Assembly: GCA_902761975.1 (NCBI GenBank)
Contig: CACWMG010000005.1
Span: forward strand, 1-44,212
Direction of reading: 5' to 3'
DNA from: Candidatus Avelusimicrobium pecoris
GTDB taxonomy: Bacteria > Elusimicrobiota > Elusimicrobia > Elusimicrobiales > Elusimicrobiaceae
DNA length: 44,212 nucleotides
Below, one piece after another: positions 1 to 7,900 of the stretch. The position numbers were made by a program, and so were the translations under genes. The notes under the pieces were generated by a model. That model was not told the origin of the DNA and made no database searches. It saw nothing but the letters and a program-made list of their open reading frames with translations. Position 1 is the first letter of the stretch. Each line of letters opens with the position of its first letter.

Positions 1-2
1 AC

Positions 3-1160
3 GCCAGCAAATTATACGGGTTAGTGACCAGTTTAATTTACTTAAGCCCTCTCTTAGGCGGTTATATTGCCGATAAATTCTGGGGCCAACGCCGTGCCAT
101 TATTGTAGGCGGTATTTTAATTGCCTTAGGGCAATTTGCTATTGCCTCTAATCCTACGCTTTCGTTCCTATACGCAGGGTTATTCCTCCTTATTTTGGGC
201 AACGGTCTTTTTAAGCCGAACATTTCCACCATTGTAGGGGAACTTTACACGCAAAATGACCCCCGCCGCGACGCCGGGTTCACCATTTTCTATATGGGCA
301 TTAACCTGGGCGCGTTTATCTGCAACTTTGTAGCGGGTACGCTGGCGGAAAAAGTCGGCTTTGGGTGGGGCTTTGCCACCGCCGGGTTTGGGATGATTTT
401 GGGATTGTCTATCTTTATTTGGGGTAAAAACAAACACCTCCAAGGCCAAGGCAAAAAACCCAAACGTCTTACCAAAGAAGAACGGTTGGAACACCCTAAC
501 ACGCCGTTAACCACGGCTGAAAAACAACGTATTGCCGTTATCTTTATTATGGCGTTTTTCAGCATTTTCTTCTGGTCCGCGTTTGAACAAGCGGGGGCCT
601 CGCTTACCATTTTTGCAGAGAAATTTACCGACCGCGTCATTTTTGGTTGGCAGATGCCCACCTCGTGGTTCCAAAGCGTCAACCCCATGTTTATTATCTT
701 GTTTGCGCCTATTTTCTCTAAGATGTGGCTCAACCTGGCTAAGAAAGGGATGGAGCCCTCCACGCCGGCCAAATTTGTATGGGCGTTTATGTCCCTGGCG
801 TTTGGGTTCTTAATCCTGGTGGCGGCCTCGTACGTCATCCAAACCACGGGGCTGAAAGTGGGCATTTTCTGGTTGGTATTTGCCTATATGTTCCACACCA
901 TGGGCGAGCTGTGTTTAAGCCCGGTGGGCCTGTCTTTAGTGACCAAGTTAGCACCGGTGCGCTTTGCCTCCCTACTCATGGGTACCTGGTTTATGGCCAA
1001 CGCACTCGCTAACTTTACGGCGGGTTTCTACTCCGGCTACTTTGGGCATATTTCCAACGTACGTTTCTTTACTACGCTGGTGATTATGCCGGTAGTAGGC
1101 GGGCTAATGCTACTGTGCATTAAGAAATACGTCATCAAATGGATGAACGGTATCCGCTAA
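3..1160 (+). CDS. POT/PTR2 family proton-dependent oligopeptide transporter, 5'-truncated
   Basis: The reading frame is already open at the window edge, so the true start lies upstream; 385 residues are visible. This is a polytopic inner-membrane protein of the POT (PTR2) branch of the major facilitator superfamily, which imports di- and tripeptides with protons. The PTR2 signature region is visible about 90 residues in (FYMGINLGAF followed by the VAGTLAEKVGFGWGF stretch), and the segment SPLLGGYIADKFWGQRR is the MFS loop 2-3 motif. Several hydrophobic helices follow, and the protein ends with a short basic tail (KKYVIKWMNGIR). A GTG at 24 could be mistaken for a start but falls inside a helix. 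A strong terminator follows. Peptide uptake fits a fermenting gut bacterium. The family is clear; the substrate is inferred. Confidence 0.9.
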   Translation, partial: ASKLYGLVTSLIYLSPLLGGYIADKFWGQRRAIIVGGILIALGQFAIASNPTLSFLYAGLFLLILGNGLFKPNISTIVGELYTQNDPRRDAGFTIFYMGINLGAFICNFVAGTLAEKVGFGWGFATAGFGMILGLSIFIWGKNKHLQGQGKKPKRLTKEERLEHPNTPLTTAEKQRIAVIFIMAFFSIFFWSAFEQAGASLTIFAEKFTDRVIFGWQMPTSWFQSVNPMFIILFAPIFSKMWLNLAKKGMEPSTPAKFVWAFMSLAFGFLILVAASYVIQTTGLKVGIFWLVFAYMFHTMGELCLSPVGLSLVTKLAPVRFASLLMGTWFMANALANFTAGFYSGYFGHISNVRFFTTLVIMPVVGGLMLLCIKKYVIKWMNGIR

Positions 1161-1178
1161 AAATAGTTTAGTTACATA

Positions 1179-1209
1179 CAAAACCCCCGGTATAAACCGG
1201 GGGTTTTGT
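1179..1209 (+). terminator. Intrinsic terminator after the peptide transporter
   Basis: A GC-rich stem (AAAACCCCCGG pairing with CCGGGGGTTTT) with loop TATAAA and a trailing T-run lies 20 bases after the stop codon. Confidence 0.85.
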
Positions 1210-1293
1210 ATTTGAGTACCCAGGCGGTACCACGTGCCGCGAGTACGTAAGGAGGCTCGCAACAACGAAATGTGCGAAATTAGGAAAAAATTA

Positions 1294-1302
1294 TGTTAAA
1301 AT
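1294..1302 (+). promoter_or_regulatory. Extended -10 promoter of pilin gene 1
   Basis: TGTTAAAAT is an extended -10 element (TG, one base, then TAAAAT) inside ATTATGTTAAAATAGA. The same arrangement, ATTATGTTACAATAGA, stands before pilin gene 2. No good -35 is visible, as is usual for extended -10 promoters. The start would be near 1309, giving a leader of about 280 nt. Confidence 0.5.
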
Positions 1303-1308
1303 AGAAGT

Positions 1309-1588
1309 GCAGTAAAAAAACAATTTGATCTGTTTTTGGAACCGTATGAAGAATACGGACGGTACCTGTGAAGGTTCGTTATCCCTCCAAAAACAGCCGA
1401 TATAATAAGCATAACACAAAGGGAATTGCAAACCTGGCGTGTTGTGCTGAATGTTTGCCACCTTTAGGTGGCAAACTACGGCTGTTTGTGGTTTAGGACT
1501 AGGGATAACGACTTAAACTATGAATTGCCGTCATTTATTTCATACTTTCCGGCAGTGCAAATTGAAACTTATGCTTAGGAGAAAAAGT
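1309..1588 (+). promoter_or_regulatory. Long structured 5' leader of pilin gene 1 (candidate cis-regulatory RNA)
   Basis: This 280-base stretch holds no gene but several paired elements: hairpin CCGTAT/ATACGG (1342-1358); a long closing stem CGTTATCCCT (1377-1386) with AGGGATAACG (1501-1510), continued by CCAAAAACAGCCG (1387-1399) with CGGCTGTTTGTGG (1479-1491); an inner stem AGCATAACAC (1408-1417) with GTGTTGTGCT (1439-1448); and hairpin TTTGCCACCT/AGGTGGCAAA (1454-1475). Together they form a three-way junction. The leader of pilin gene 2 has the same order of elements with different bases. I could not match it to a riboswitch class I know. Confidence 0.55.
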
Positions 1589-2149
1589 ATGAAAAAAAGA
1601 AATAAAACCGGGTTCACCTTAATAGAACTCTTAGTCGTAGTTCTTATCATTGGTATTTTGGCGGCGGTGGCACTGCCGCAATACCAAAAAGCCGTCCTCA
1701 AAAGCCGTTTTACGCAATGGGTTAGTTATGTGGATAGCATAGATAAGGCCTTAGAGGTGTGGCTGCTCACCAACGGGATGCCGGACCATACTGTTTATTT
1801 TACGGGGGAAGAGCCCGAGGGCACGCTGGATGTGGACATGCCTTGTACCAACGTGGACAGAAATCATTGTTACACAGACATAGGACGTTTTGTAGTCGGT
1901 TGTGGAGGCGATAATTGTTGGATTGATATGGGGAACACTTATGATGGTTATAACGGGCCTTTCCCATCAGGGTCGTCTATTTGGACTTCCAAATATACAG
2001 ACGGAAGTTTTAATGGAGAACGGGCTCTCATCAAAGTACCCACGGACCCGGCGTTTCGTAAAATCGTATGTGAATGGGGTGCCACGCATTGGGGTAAAAA
2101 CCGGATGAACGAAGAAGTAATTACCAGTTGCACAGAAGTAGGCATCTAA
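1589..2149 (+). CDS. Type IV pilin-like protein 1 (prepilin, N-methylation motif)
   Basis: A 186-residue prepilin. After a short basic leader (MKKRNKTG) comes the class III signal with cleavage between G8 and F9 (G|FTLIELLVVVLIIGILAAVA), with Glu+5, then one hydrophobic N-terminal helix and a variable globular domain containing about seven cysteines that could form disulphides. A prepilin peptidase would cut and methylate it before assembly into a type IV pilus or pseudopilus; no assembly genes are in this window. The ATG at 1589 is chosen over an in-frame ATG at 1520 because TAGGAG lies at 1576-1581 and the leader length fits prepilins. Solitary, with its own promoter, leader and terminator. 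The C-terminal two-thirds differ from pilins 2 and 3. Confidence 0.9.
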   Translation: MKKRNKTGFTLIELLVVVLIIGILAAVALPQYQKAVLKSRFTQWVSYVDSIDKALEVWLLTNGMPDHTVYFTGEEPEGTLDVDMPCTNVDRNHCYTDIGRFVVGCGGDNCWIDMGNTYDGYNGPFPSGSSIWTSKYTDGSFNGERALIKVPTDPAFRKIVCEWGATHWGKNRMNEEVITSCTEVGI

Positions 2150-2151
2150 GC

Positions 2152-2187
2152 AAACTGCCCCCCGTTATAAGCGGGGGGCGGTTTTCA
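2152..2187. terminator. Bidirectional intrinsic terminator between pilin 1 and the YtxH-like gene
   Basis: GCCCCCCG and CGGGGGGC form a GC-rich stem with loop TTATAAG, with T-rich sequence on the plus side and matching A-rich bases on the other. It serves the converging genes on both sides. Confidence 0.8.
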
Positions 2188-2199
2188 ATAGAGCGTTGT

Positions 2200-2520
2200 T
2201 TATTTCTCTTCGTCTTTTTTAAATCTAGCCACCACTTCGTCTTTGCGGCGGTTAAATTCTTTGGCTACTTTGTCCTTGCCTTCGTTGAATTTGTCGCGGG
2301 CATCTTCAAAGTGGCCTTTTACTTTTTCTTTTAAGTCTTGCGCGTGTTCCAACATATATTCTTTGTTATCTTCATACGTATCGTTGGCCCAGCGTTTAAG
2401 GCGTTTGCGGGTGGTTTCCCCTTTGTTAGGTGCGTATAACAACCCCACGGCGGCCCCTACTACGGCCCCCAATAAAAAAGCGGCTAAACCCGCGCCGGCG
2501 GCTTTGCATCTGTCACACAT
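2200..2520 (-). CDS. YtxH-like small protein
   Basis: A 106-residue protein with one glycine/alanine-rich hydrophobic segment near the N-terminus (residues about 9-30, with the LLYAPNKGE signature typical of YtxH proteins) and a long, highly charged, predicted coiled-coil tail rich in Lys, Glu and Asp. Two cysteines (C2, C5) form a CxxC at the start. YtxH/GvpP-like proteins are associated with envelope stress in other bacteria, but no biochemical role is established. The start has a strong AGGAGG. It is divergent from nfnBA and converges on pilin gene 1. Family by motif; role unknown. Confidence 0.75.
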   Translation of the reverse strand: MCDRCKAAGAGLAAFLLGAVVGAAVGLLYAPNKGETTRKRLKRWANDTYEDNKEYMLEHAQDLKEKVKGHFEDARDKFNEGKDKVAKEFNRRKDEVVARFKKDEEK

Positions 2521-2534
2521 AGTTTCCTCCTATT

Positions 2535-2563
2535 TTGCTAAATTTCTATATATATTTTACAAT
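2535..2563 (+). promoter_or_regulatory. Sigma70-type promoter of nfnB-nfnA
   Basis: TTGCTA (2535-2540) and TACAAT (2558-2563) are separated by 17 bases, 60 bases ahead of the nfnB start, in an AT-rich divergent intergenic region. Confidence 0.6.
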
Positions 2564-2622
2564 ATAAGTATAAGTGGTAAAGTGTTTTTTTGCCAGTCAA
2601 TTTTTAATTAGAGAGGTTTTTT

Positions 2623-4011
2623 ATGCCTAATCCAGCCGCGCCGCGTAATAACGGCCACCAAGAAGCGCCCGACGTGCGCAAACATACCTTTGACGAAGTC
2701 GCCCATATTTTTACCGACGAAGAAGCCCAAGCCGAGGCCAACCGCTGTTTGCATTGTAAAAATGCCCGCTGTCAGGCCAACTGCCCCGTGGGCGTGCAAA
2801 TCCCCGATTTTATTGCCTTTGTAAAAGACGGTAAAATTGGCGAGGCCGTGAGCAAAATTATGGAAACCAGCTTACTGCCGGCTATTTGCGGCCGCGTCTG
2901 CCCGCAAGAAAAACACTGCGAGGGCAACTGCATTTTGCGCGAAAAATTCGGCTCGGTCAACATTGGCATGTTGGAGCGTTACACCGCCGATACCGCCCGC
3001 AAAAAAGGGCTTTTAAAAACCCCGCAAACCGCGCCTAAAACGGGCAAAAGAGTGGTGTGTATCGGCTCGGGCCCGTCCTCTATTGCGGCGGCGGCCGAAC
3101 TGGCGCGCGCCGGGCATGAAGTAACGGTTTTTGAGGCCTTGCACGCTTTTGGCGGGGTACTGCGCTATGGGATTCCGTCGTTTCGCTTACCGCGTGAAGT
3201 AATTGACCACGAGATTGAAACCGTCAAATCCATGGGGGTCAAATTTGTGCCGGATGTACTGGTAGGGGCCACCCAAACGGTGCAAGAATTATTAAAAGAA
3301 TTTGACGCCGTGTATGTAGGCAGCGGCGCCGGCCTGCCCACCATGACCGGGATTCCCGGCGAAAACGCCGTAGGCGTGTATAGTGCCAACGAATTTTTAA
3401 CCCGCATTAACCTCATGCAAGCCTACAAATTCCCGGCTACTGATACGCCTATTAAAATTGGCAAACACGTCATTGTGCTAGGTGCCGGAAACAGCGCCAT
3501 GGACGCGGCGCGCTGTGCCATGCGCTTAGGGCCGGACAGCGTAACCATTGCCTACCGCCGTAGCGCGGCTGAAATGCCTGCCCGCGCGGCCGAGGTGGAA
3601 CACGCCAAAGAAGAAGGCATCCAATTTGAATTTTTACTCACCCCCAAAGAGGTGCTTACGGATGAAACCGGGCGCGTGAGCGGGCTGAAATTTACCCGCA
3701 ACGAATTGGGTGAGCCGGATGCCAAAGGCCGCCGCCGTCCTGTAGAAATCCCGGGCAGTGAATTTGTTATGCCTGCCGACACGATTATTGTGGCCATTGG
3801 TCAGCGTCCTAACCCGATTATCGCCAAAACTACGCCCCAACTTAAAACGACCGAGCGTGGTGTGTTGGAAATGGACGCAGATGGTAAAACCTCTCTGCCG
3901 GGCGTATATGCCGGGGGGGATATTATCCGCGGCGGCGCCACGGTACTGCTAGCCATGAAAGACGGGATTGAAGCCGCCCACCGCATTAACGCTTATTTAG
4001 AGGGGAAATAA
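2623..4011 (+). CDS. nfnB: NADPH-dependent ferredoxin:NAD oxidoreductase large subunit NfnB / GltA-like flavoprotein
   Basis: A 462-residue cytoplasmic iron-sulphur flavoprotein of the glutamate-synthase small-chain family. The N-terminal ferredoxin-like domain carries Cys clusters CLHCKNARCQANC and CGRVCPQEKHCEGNC for two [4Fe-4S] centres. Two Rossmann folds follow: FAD at VCIGSGPSSIAAAAELARAG (about residue 145) and NAD(P)H at VIVLGAGNSAMDAARCA, then AGGDIIRGGATVLLAMKDG near the C-terminus. One base separates its stop from the next gene, an NfnA/SudB-type reductase; that pairing points to the electron-bifurcating transhydrogenase NfnAB (or sulphide dehydrogenase SudAB) rather than glutamate synthase, since no large GltB chain is near. 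It would balance NADPH against NADH and reduced ferredoxin, which the bifurcating-type hydrogenase in this window would also use. Confidence 0.85.
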   Translation: MPNPAAPRNNGHQEAPDVRKHTFDEVAHIFTDEEAQAEANRCLHCKNARCQANCPVGVQIPDFIAFVKDGKIGEAVSKIMETSLLPAICGRVCPQEKHCEGNCILREKFGSVNIGMLERYTADTARKKGLLKTPQTAPKTGKRVVCIGSGPSSIAAAAELARAGHEVTVFEALHAFGGVLRYGIPSFRLPREVIDHEIETVKSMGVKFVPDVLVGATQTVQELLKEFDAVYVGSGAGLPTMTGIPGENAVGVYSANEFLTRINLMQAYKFPATDTPIKIGKHVIVLGAGNSAMDAARCAMRLGPDSVTIAYRRSAAEMPARAAEVEHAKEEGIQFEFLLTPKEVLTDETGRVSGLKFTRNELGEPDAKGRRRPVEIPGSEFVMPADTIIVAIGQRPNPIIAKTTPQLKTTERGVLEMDADGKTSLPGVYAGGDIIRGGATVLLAMKDGIEAAHRINAYLEGK

Positions 4012-4012
4012 T

Positions 4013-4867
4013 ATGCAAGAAAATACCATTTTAGAAAAAGTACAACTAAACGACGTCGTCGTCAAATTTGTCATTTATAAGCCGCTTATTGCCCAATCGG
4101 CGCGTGCCGGGCAATTTGTCATTTTGCGCGGGCGCGAAGGTGGCGAACGGGTGCCGGTAACCTTGGTGGATTGGGACGCACAAAAAGGCACCATTACGGT
4201 CATTATCCAAGCCATTGGCAAATCCACTACCCTGTTTAATAATTTGCAACAAGGGGAGCGGTTTTTAAACGTAGCCGGCCCGCTAGGCACGCCCGTGGAA
4301 ATTAAAAAATACGGCACCGTAGCTGTGATAGGCGGCGGCGTAGGGATTGCCGAAGTGTACCCCATTGCCCGCGCGTTTAAAGAGGCCGGCAATAAAGTGA
4401 TTGCCGTATTGGGCGCGCGCAACAAAGACTTACTGATTTTGGAGCCCGAAATGAAAGCCCTGTGCGACCAAACCGTTTCCACGACGGATGACGGCTCCTA
4501 CGGGATGAAAGGCATGGTCACAGATGCTATCCAAGGACTATATGATAACGGCGAAAAAATTAACGCCGGGTTTATTATTGGGCCGATCCCCATGATGAAA
4601 TTTACTTCGCGCCTGATGGATAAACTGGGCATGGAGCCCCACGCCAGTTTAAACCCCATTATGTTAGACGGCACGGGGATGTGCGGCTGTTGCCGGGTTA
4701 CGGTGGAGGGGAAAGTAAAATTTGCGTGTGTGGACGGGCCGATGTTTCCGTCCAAAACCATTGACTTTGACGAGCTCATCCGCCGCACCAGTGAGTACAA
4801 ACCGCTGGAGCAACAAAGCCTGGAAAATTACCGCAAAGACCACGTGTGTAAGTGCGGGCTACACTAG
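4013..4867 (+). CDS. nfnA: NfnA / SudB-type ferredoxin-NADP reductase subunit
   Basis: A 284-residue protein of the dihydroorotate dehydrogenase electron-transfer / sulphide dehydrogenase beta family. An N-terminal FAD-binding barrel (PVTLVDWD region) precedes an NAD(P)-binding domain with GGGVGIAEVYPIARAF (about residues 103-118). Near the C-terminus DGTGMCGCCRVTV and a later Cys (KFACVDGP) supply the four ligands of a [2Fe-2S] cluster. The last residues contain a CKCG pair. GAGGGG inside the end of nfnB is the ribosome binding site. It is the partner of NfnB; order B-A and one-base spacing indicate translational coupling. A bidirectional terminator follows. Confidence 0.85.
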   Translation: MQENTILEKVQLNDVVVKFVIYKPLIAQSARAGQFVILRGREGGERVPVTLVDWDAQKGTITVIIQAIGKSTTLFNNLQQGERFLNVAGPLGTPVEIKKYGTVAVIGGGVGIAEVYPIARAFKEAGNKVIAVLGARNKDLLILEPEMKALCDQTVSTTDDGSYGMKGMVTDAIQGLYDNGEKINAGFIIGPIPMMKFTSRLMDKLGMEPHASLNPIMLDGTGMCGCCRVTVEGKVKFACVDGPMFPSKTIDFDELIRRTSEYKPLEQQSLENYRKDHVCKCGLH

Positions 4868-4878
4868 CTTATCTACTT

Positions 4879-4909
4879 AAAAAAGCCTCGGTTTATGCCG
4901 GGGCTTTTT
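4879..4909. terminator. Bidirectional terminator between nfnA and the 1293-residue gene
   Basis: AAAAAGCCTCGG pairs with CCGGGGCTTTTT (one G-T) around TTTATG; A-run and T-run flank both sides, between convergent genes. Confidence 0.85.
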
Positions 4910-4924
4910 GCTGTGTAATCGGTC

Positions 4925-7900
4925 CTATTCGGTGGCTGCGTTGGGGTCAAACTCCGCCCCATATTGCGGCAACGCTGACGTAGGCTGTGCCTGGTAATAT
5001 TCCGGGTGCTTGGTTTGATGATCCTGTTGCATTTGGAGCATAAGTTGTTGGAAAGCCCCGTCCCGTTTGAGTTGAGCCGCCATCGCTTGTTGAACCTGCA
5101 CTTCGGTCGGTTTGGAGAGGTCAATTTTAAGCAAGTCTTGCGCGTAGTTTTTATAGAGTACGCGGATTTGTTTTTCCACCTTAGGGGTAAAAAAGTCTGG
5201 CGTTTGGGCATACTTTTGGCGGGCCTCTTTAATGAGGGCTTCCGCTTCCGCTAATACATCCTGATACGTGGTCACTTGCGTAAGCACCGGTTGCAACGCC
5301 TGGTTGAATTTATTTTTAGCGGTTTCCACTTGTGCGTCTGTGCGGGCCGCAATCACTTGGTCCGCGTATGTTTCATACGCCTTGTTCACTTTTTTAGTAG
5401 CCCCCGGTACCGCGGCAAACCCAAGCGGATATTGTGCCAAAAGTTGTTGCTCAGCTTGTGCTAAGTCCTGGCGCAATTGTTTGATACTGGCTTTATTTTG
5501 CGCTTCCACTTTTTTGTTTTGCTCTACAATGCTGTGGGTACGCCGTAAAATTGCGCGGTTTAAGTCCGTCTTGCGGGCTTGGTTTTCCAGCATAGCTTTG
5601 GAGGCGTCATCTACAAATTCCATGCCTAGGGCCCGGCGGGTCGCCAAAATCGGGGCCACCACCAGGGTACCCTCCTTTTCCTCTGGTTGGGCGGCTAATA
5701 CGTCGTTATAAGCCGTCATTTCCCGTTTATCGGTCATGTCAGCACCGATTTCTTTAAGTAGCAGTTCATCCATTTTGGCCTGGTGCTCGGAGAACGTATC
5801 CCCATACTTGTCCATTTCCTTACGGTAGTCTTTTTCGGCCTGGTCGTTGATCCACGCTCTAAAGGGCGGATAGACTAAATTATCCGCGCCAATCCACGCG
5901 CCAAAGAAAGCCGTGGTGCTGGCAAAGCGGTTGCGCCACATGAGTTGCGGCACCAGTTGGGCCCCCAATACCGGGTTGGTCCGTACCGATTGCCAGAACG
6001 TTTTAGAGGGCACATAATCGGGCAAGAAAGTTTTAGCCACAGTGGACTTCCAGTTTAGCGGCTTCATATACGCATTAAACATTTGGTTATACACATTGCC
6101 GCTAGCCAGGTCGGCCCCGCTGGTGTAGAAACCGGGTAATACTTCCGAAATATTGGCTATGCCGTCCTGCCGCAAAGCTACCTGATTGGCAGCCCCACGC
6201 CATGTAAATTGTAAGGGTGTTCGGGGGGCTACATACACGGGCATCAGGTCCGAGGTTCCACCCACACCGGCTTTGCCCCACATTTGCCCTTCTGCCAGTT
6301 CACCCCATTTGGCAGGAGCGCCCCACTGGGTTACGTTCCACCAACGCGTTGTTTCGCTGATTTTACCCGTTTCTTGAGCTGTTTTTTCTAGCGGTACCCA
6401 CAAGTCCATTTGGTTTTTAAAGGCACTTTGCAGTCCGCCAAGCGTCCAGCGTTCCTGCTGGGCTTGGGCCAAATTGAGCATACTCCGCCAATAAGGTTGG
6501 CTTTCAAAATACATACGCGAACCATCCGCCAGTTGCAGTTGGCGTGTCATTTGGGCCACTTCTTGTAAATTATGTAGGCCATCAATCGGGGCCCCCAAAC
6601 GCATTTCCCCTACCGTAGCTTGTAAGCCGGGTTCCATACGGGTTACGCGGTAGCCCACCACGGCGTCGCCGGGCTTCATACCCAGCCAGCGTTTCGGGTT
6701 CCAATGAGAATATTTTCCTTCCAATTGATAAGTGTGGTTAATGGGTTTGCTTACAGTAACCGCGGGGATTTCATGTTCCACCGTTTGGGCTACCCCATTT
6801 TCTACCACTATCTGTTTTTCCACGCGCGCAGGCGTTTTTTCCACCACCGCTTCTACAATATAGCCTTGTTGTTTTTTATTCTTATATATCCAGTTAGCAT
6901 ACTTGGCCCCTTCCTGGATTTTGGCATTAAAAGCCGCTACTTTTTCGCCCCGGGCTGCTGTGGTAAAGGCTTTGCCGGCTTTGGGTAACGCCACCACCGC
7001 CCCACGCGTTAAGCGAAAGGCAGTCCCTAAGAGGGAGAAAAGTTCCCCGCCATACACCCAGAAAAGCACTTCTGCGCTAAAGTAGAGGAACGCCGCCGTT
7101 TGCTCATTACTCTTTTTGAGTTTGTTCAGGTTGCCGTGGGTCGTAATGTTGCATTGGGTCTGCGGATAATTAGCGCGTACATGTTGGCTGGCCGGTTTGT
7201 CAGCGTCTTCAAAAAACGGGGTGCGGATATCGTAAAAACCGTCATACATATCCCCCAATTTATCTGCCAAGGCGGCCATTTCGTCGGAAGAAAGGCCATA
7301 ATCTTTCATTTTATAAGAATTGGTGGAAACTAACGGGCAGTACAAATTAGCCACACGCTGAGCAAACACGCGGCGCAAATTTTCATCCGGCAGGTTAAAA
7401 TTGAGCGGTGCAAAGACAGCCGCCAGGGGGGAGTTATTTTGAGGGCGGTTAAATGCGTCCTGGTTAAACGGACGATACAGCAAACTGGCTGCCTCCAACG
7501 CAAATACCTGTGTAGGTAACGAGTATTTTTGCGGGTCCGAAAATTCCTGGAGCAAATTTAACACCTGTTTGGTTTTGGCGGCCCCCATGGTGCTGTAGCG
7601 TGTATTTTCAAACACGGTTACAAAAATAGCATTGATGATAGGGGCATAGTCTTGCTTAAAATCGGTTTTCTTGGGTCCTGGGTCCACGGCCGCCACAATT
7701 TGTTTTAAGTAAGCCGGGTTATATTCTAATGCGTAAGCGGTGGCATATTCAGCCCGCATTTGCGCTTGCTGGAAAGCACTGGAACCCTGTTCAGGTTCTT
7801 CGTTGATAATCCGTTTAAATTCGCTGATAAATTGCCCCATAAACGAAGCTATGTTACCATGATTTTGTACTGCTTTAGCGGCATTTTGACGCACTTGGGC

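Noticed and set aside
1309-1588. Known c-di-GMP riboswitch before pilin 1 or 2
   Set aside because: C-di-GMP riboswitches are common before pilin genes, but I could not find the conserved GGGCAAACC / GACGCAAAGCC core or the class II pseudoknot elements. A covariance search could still overturn this.
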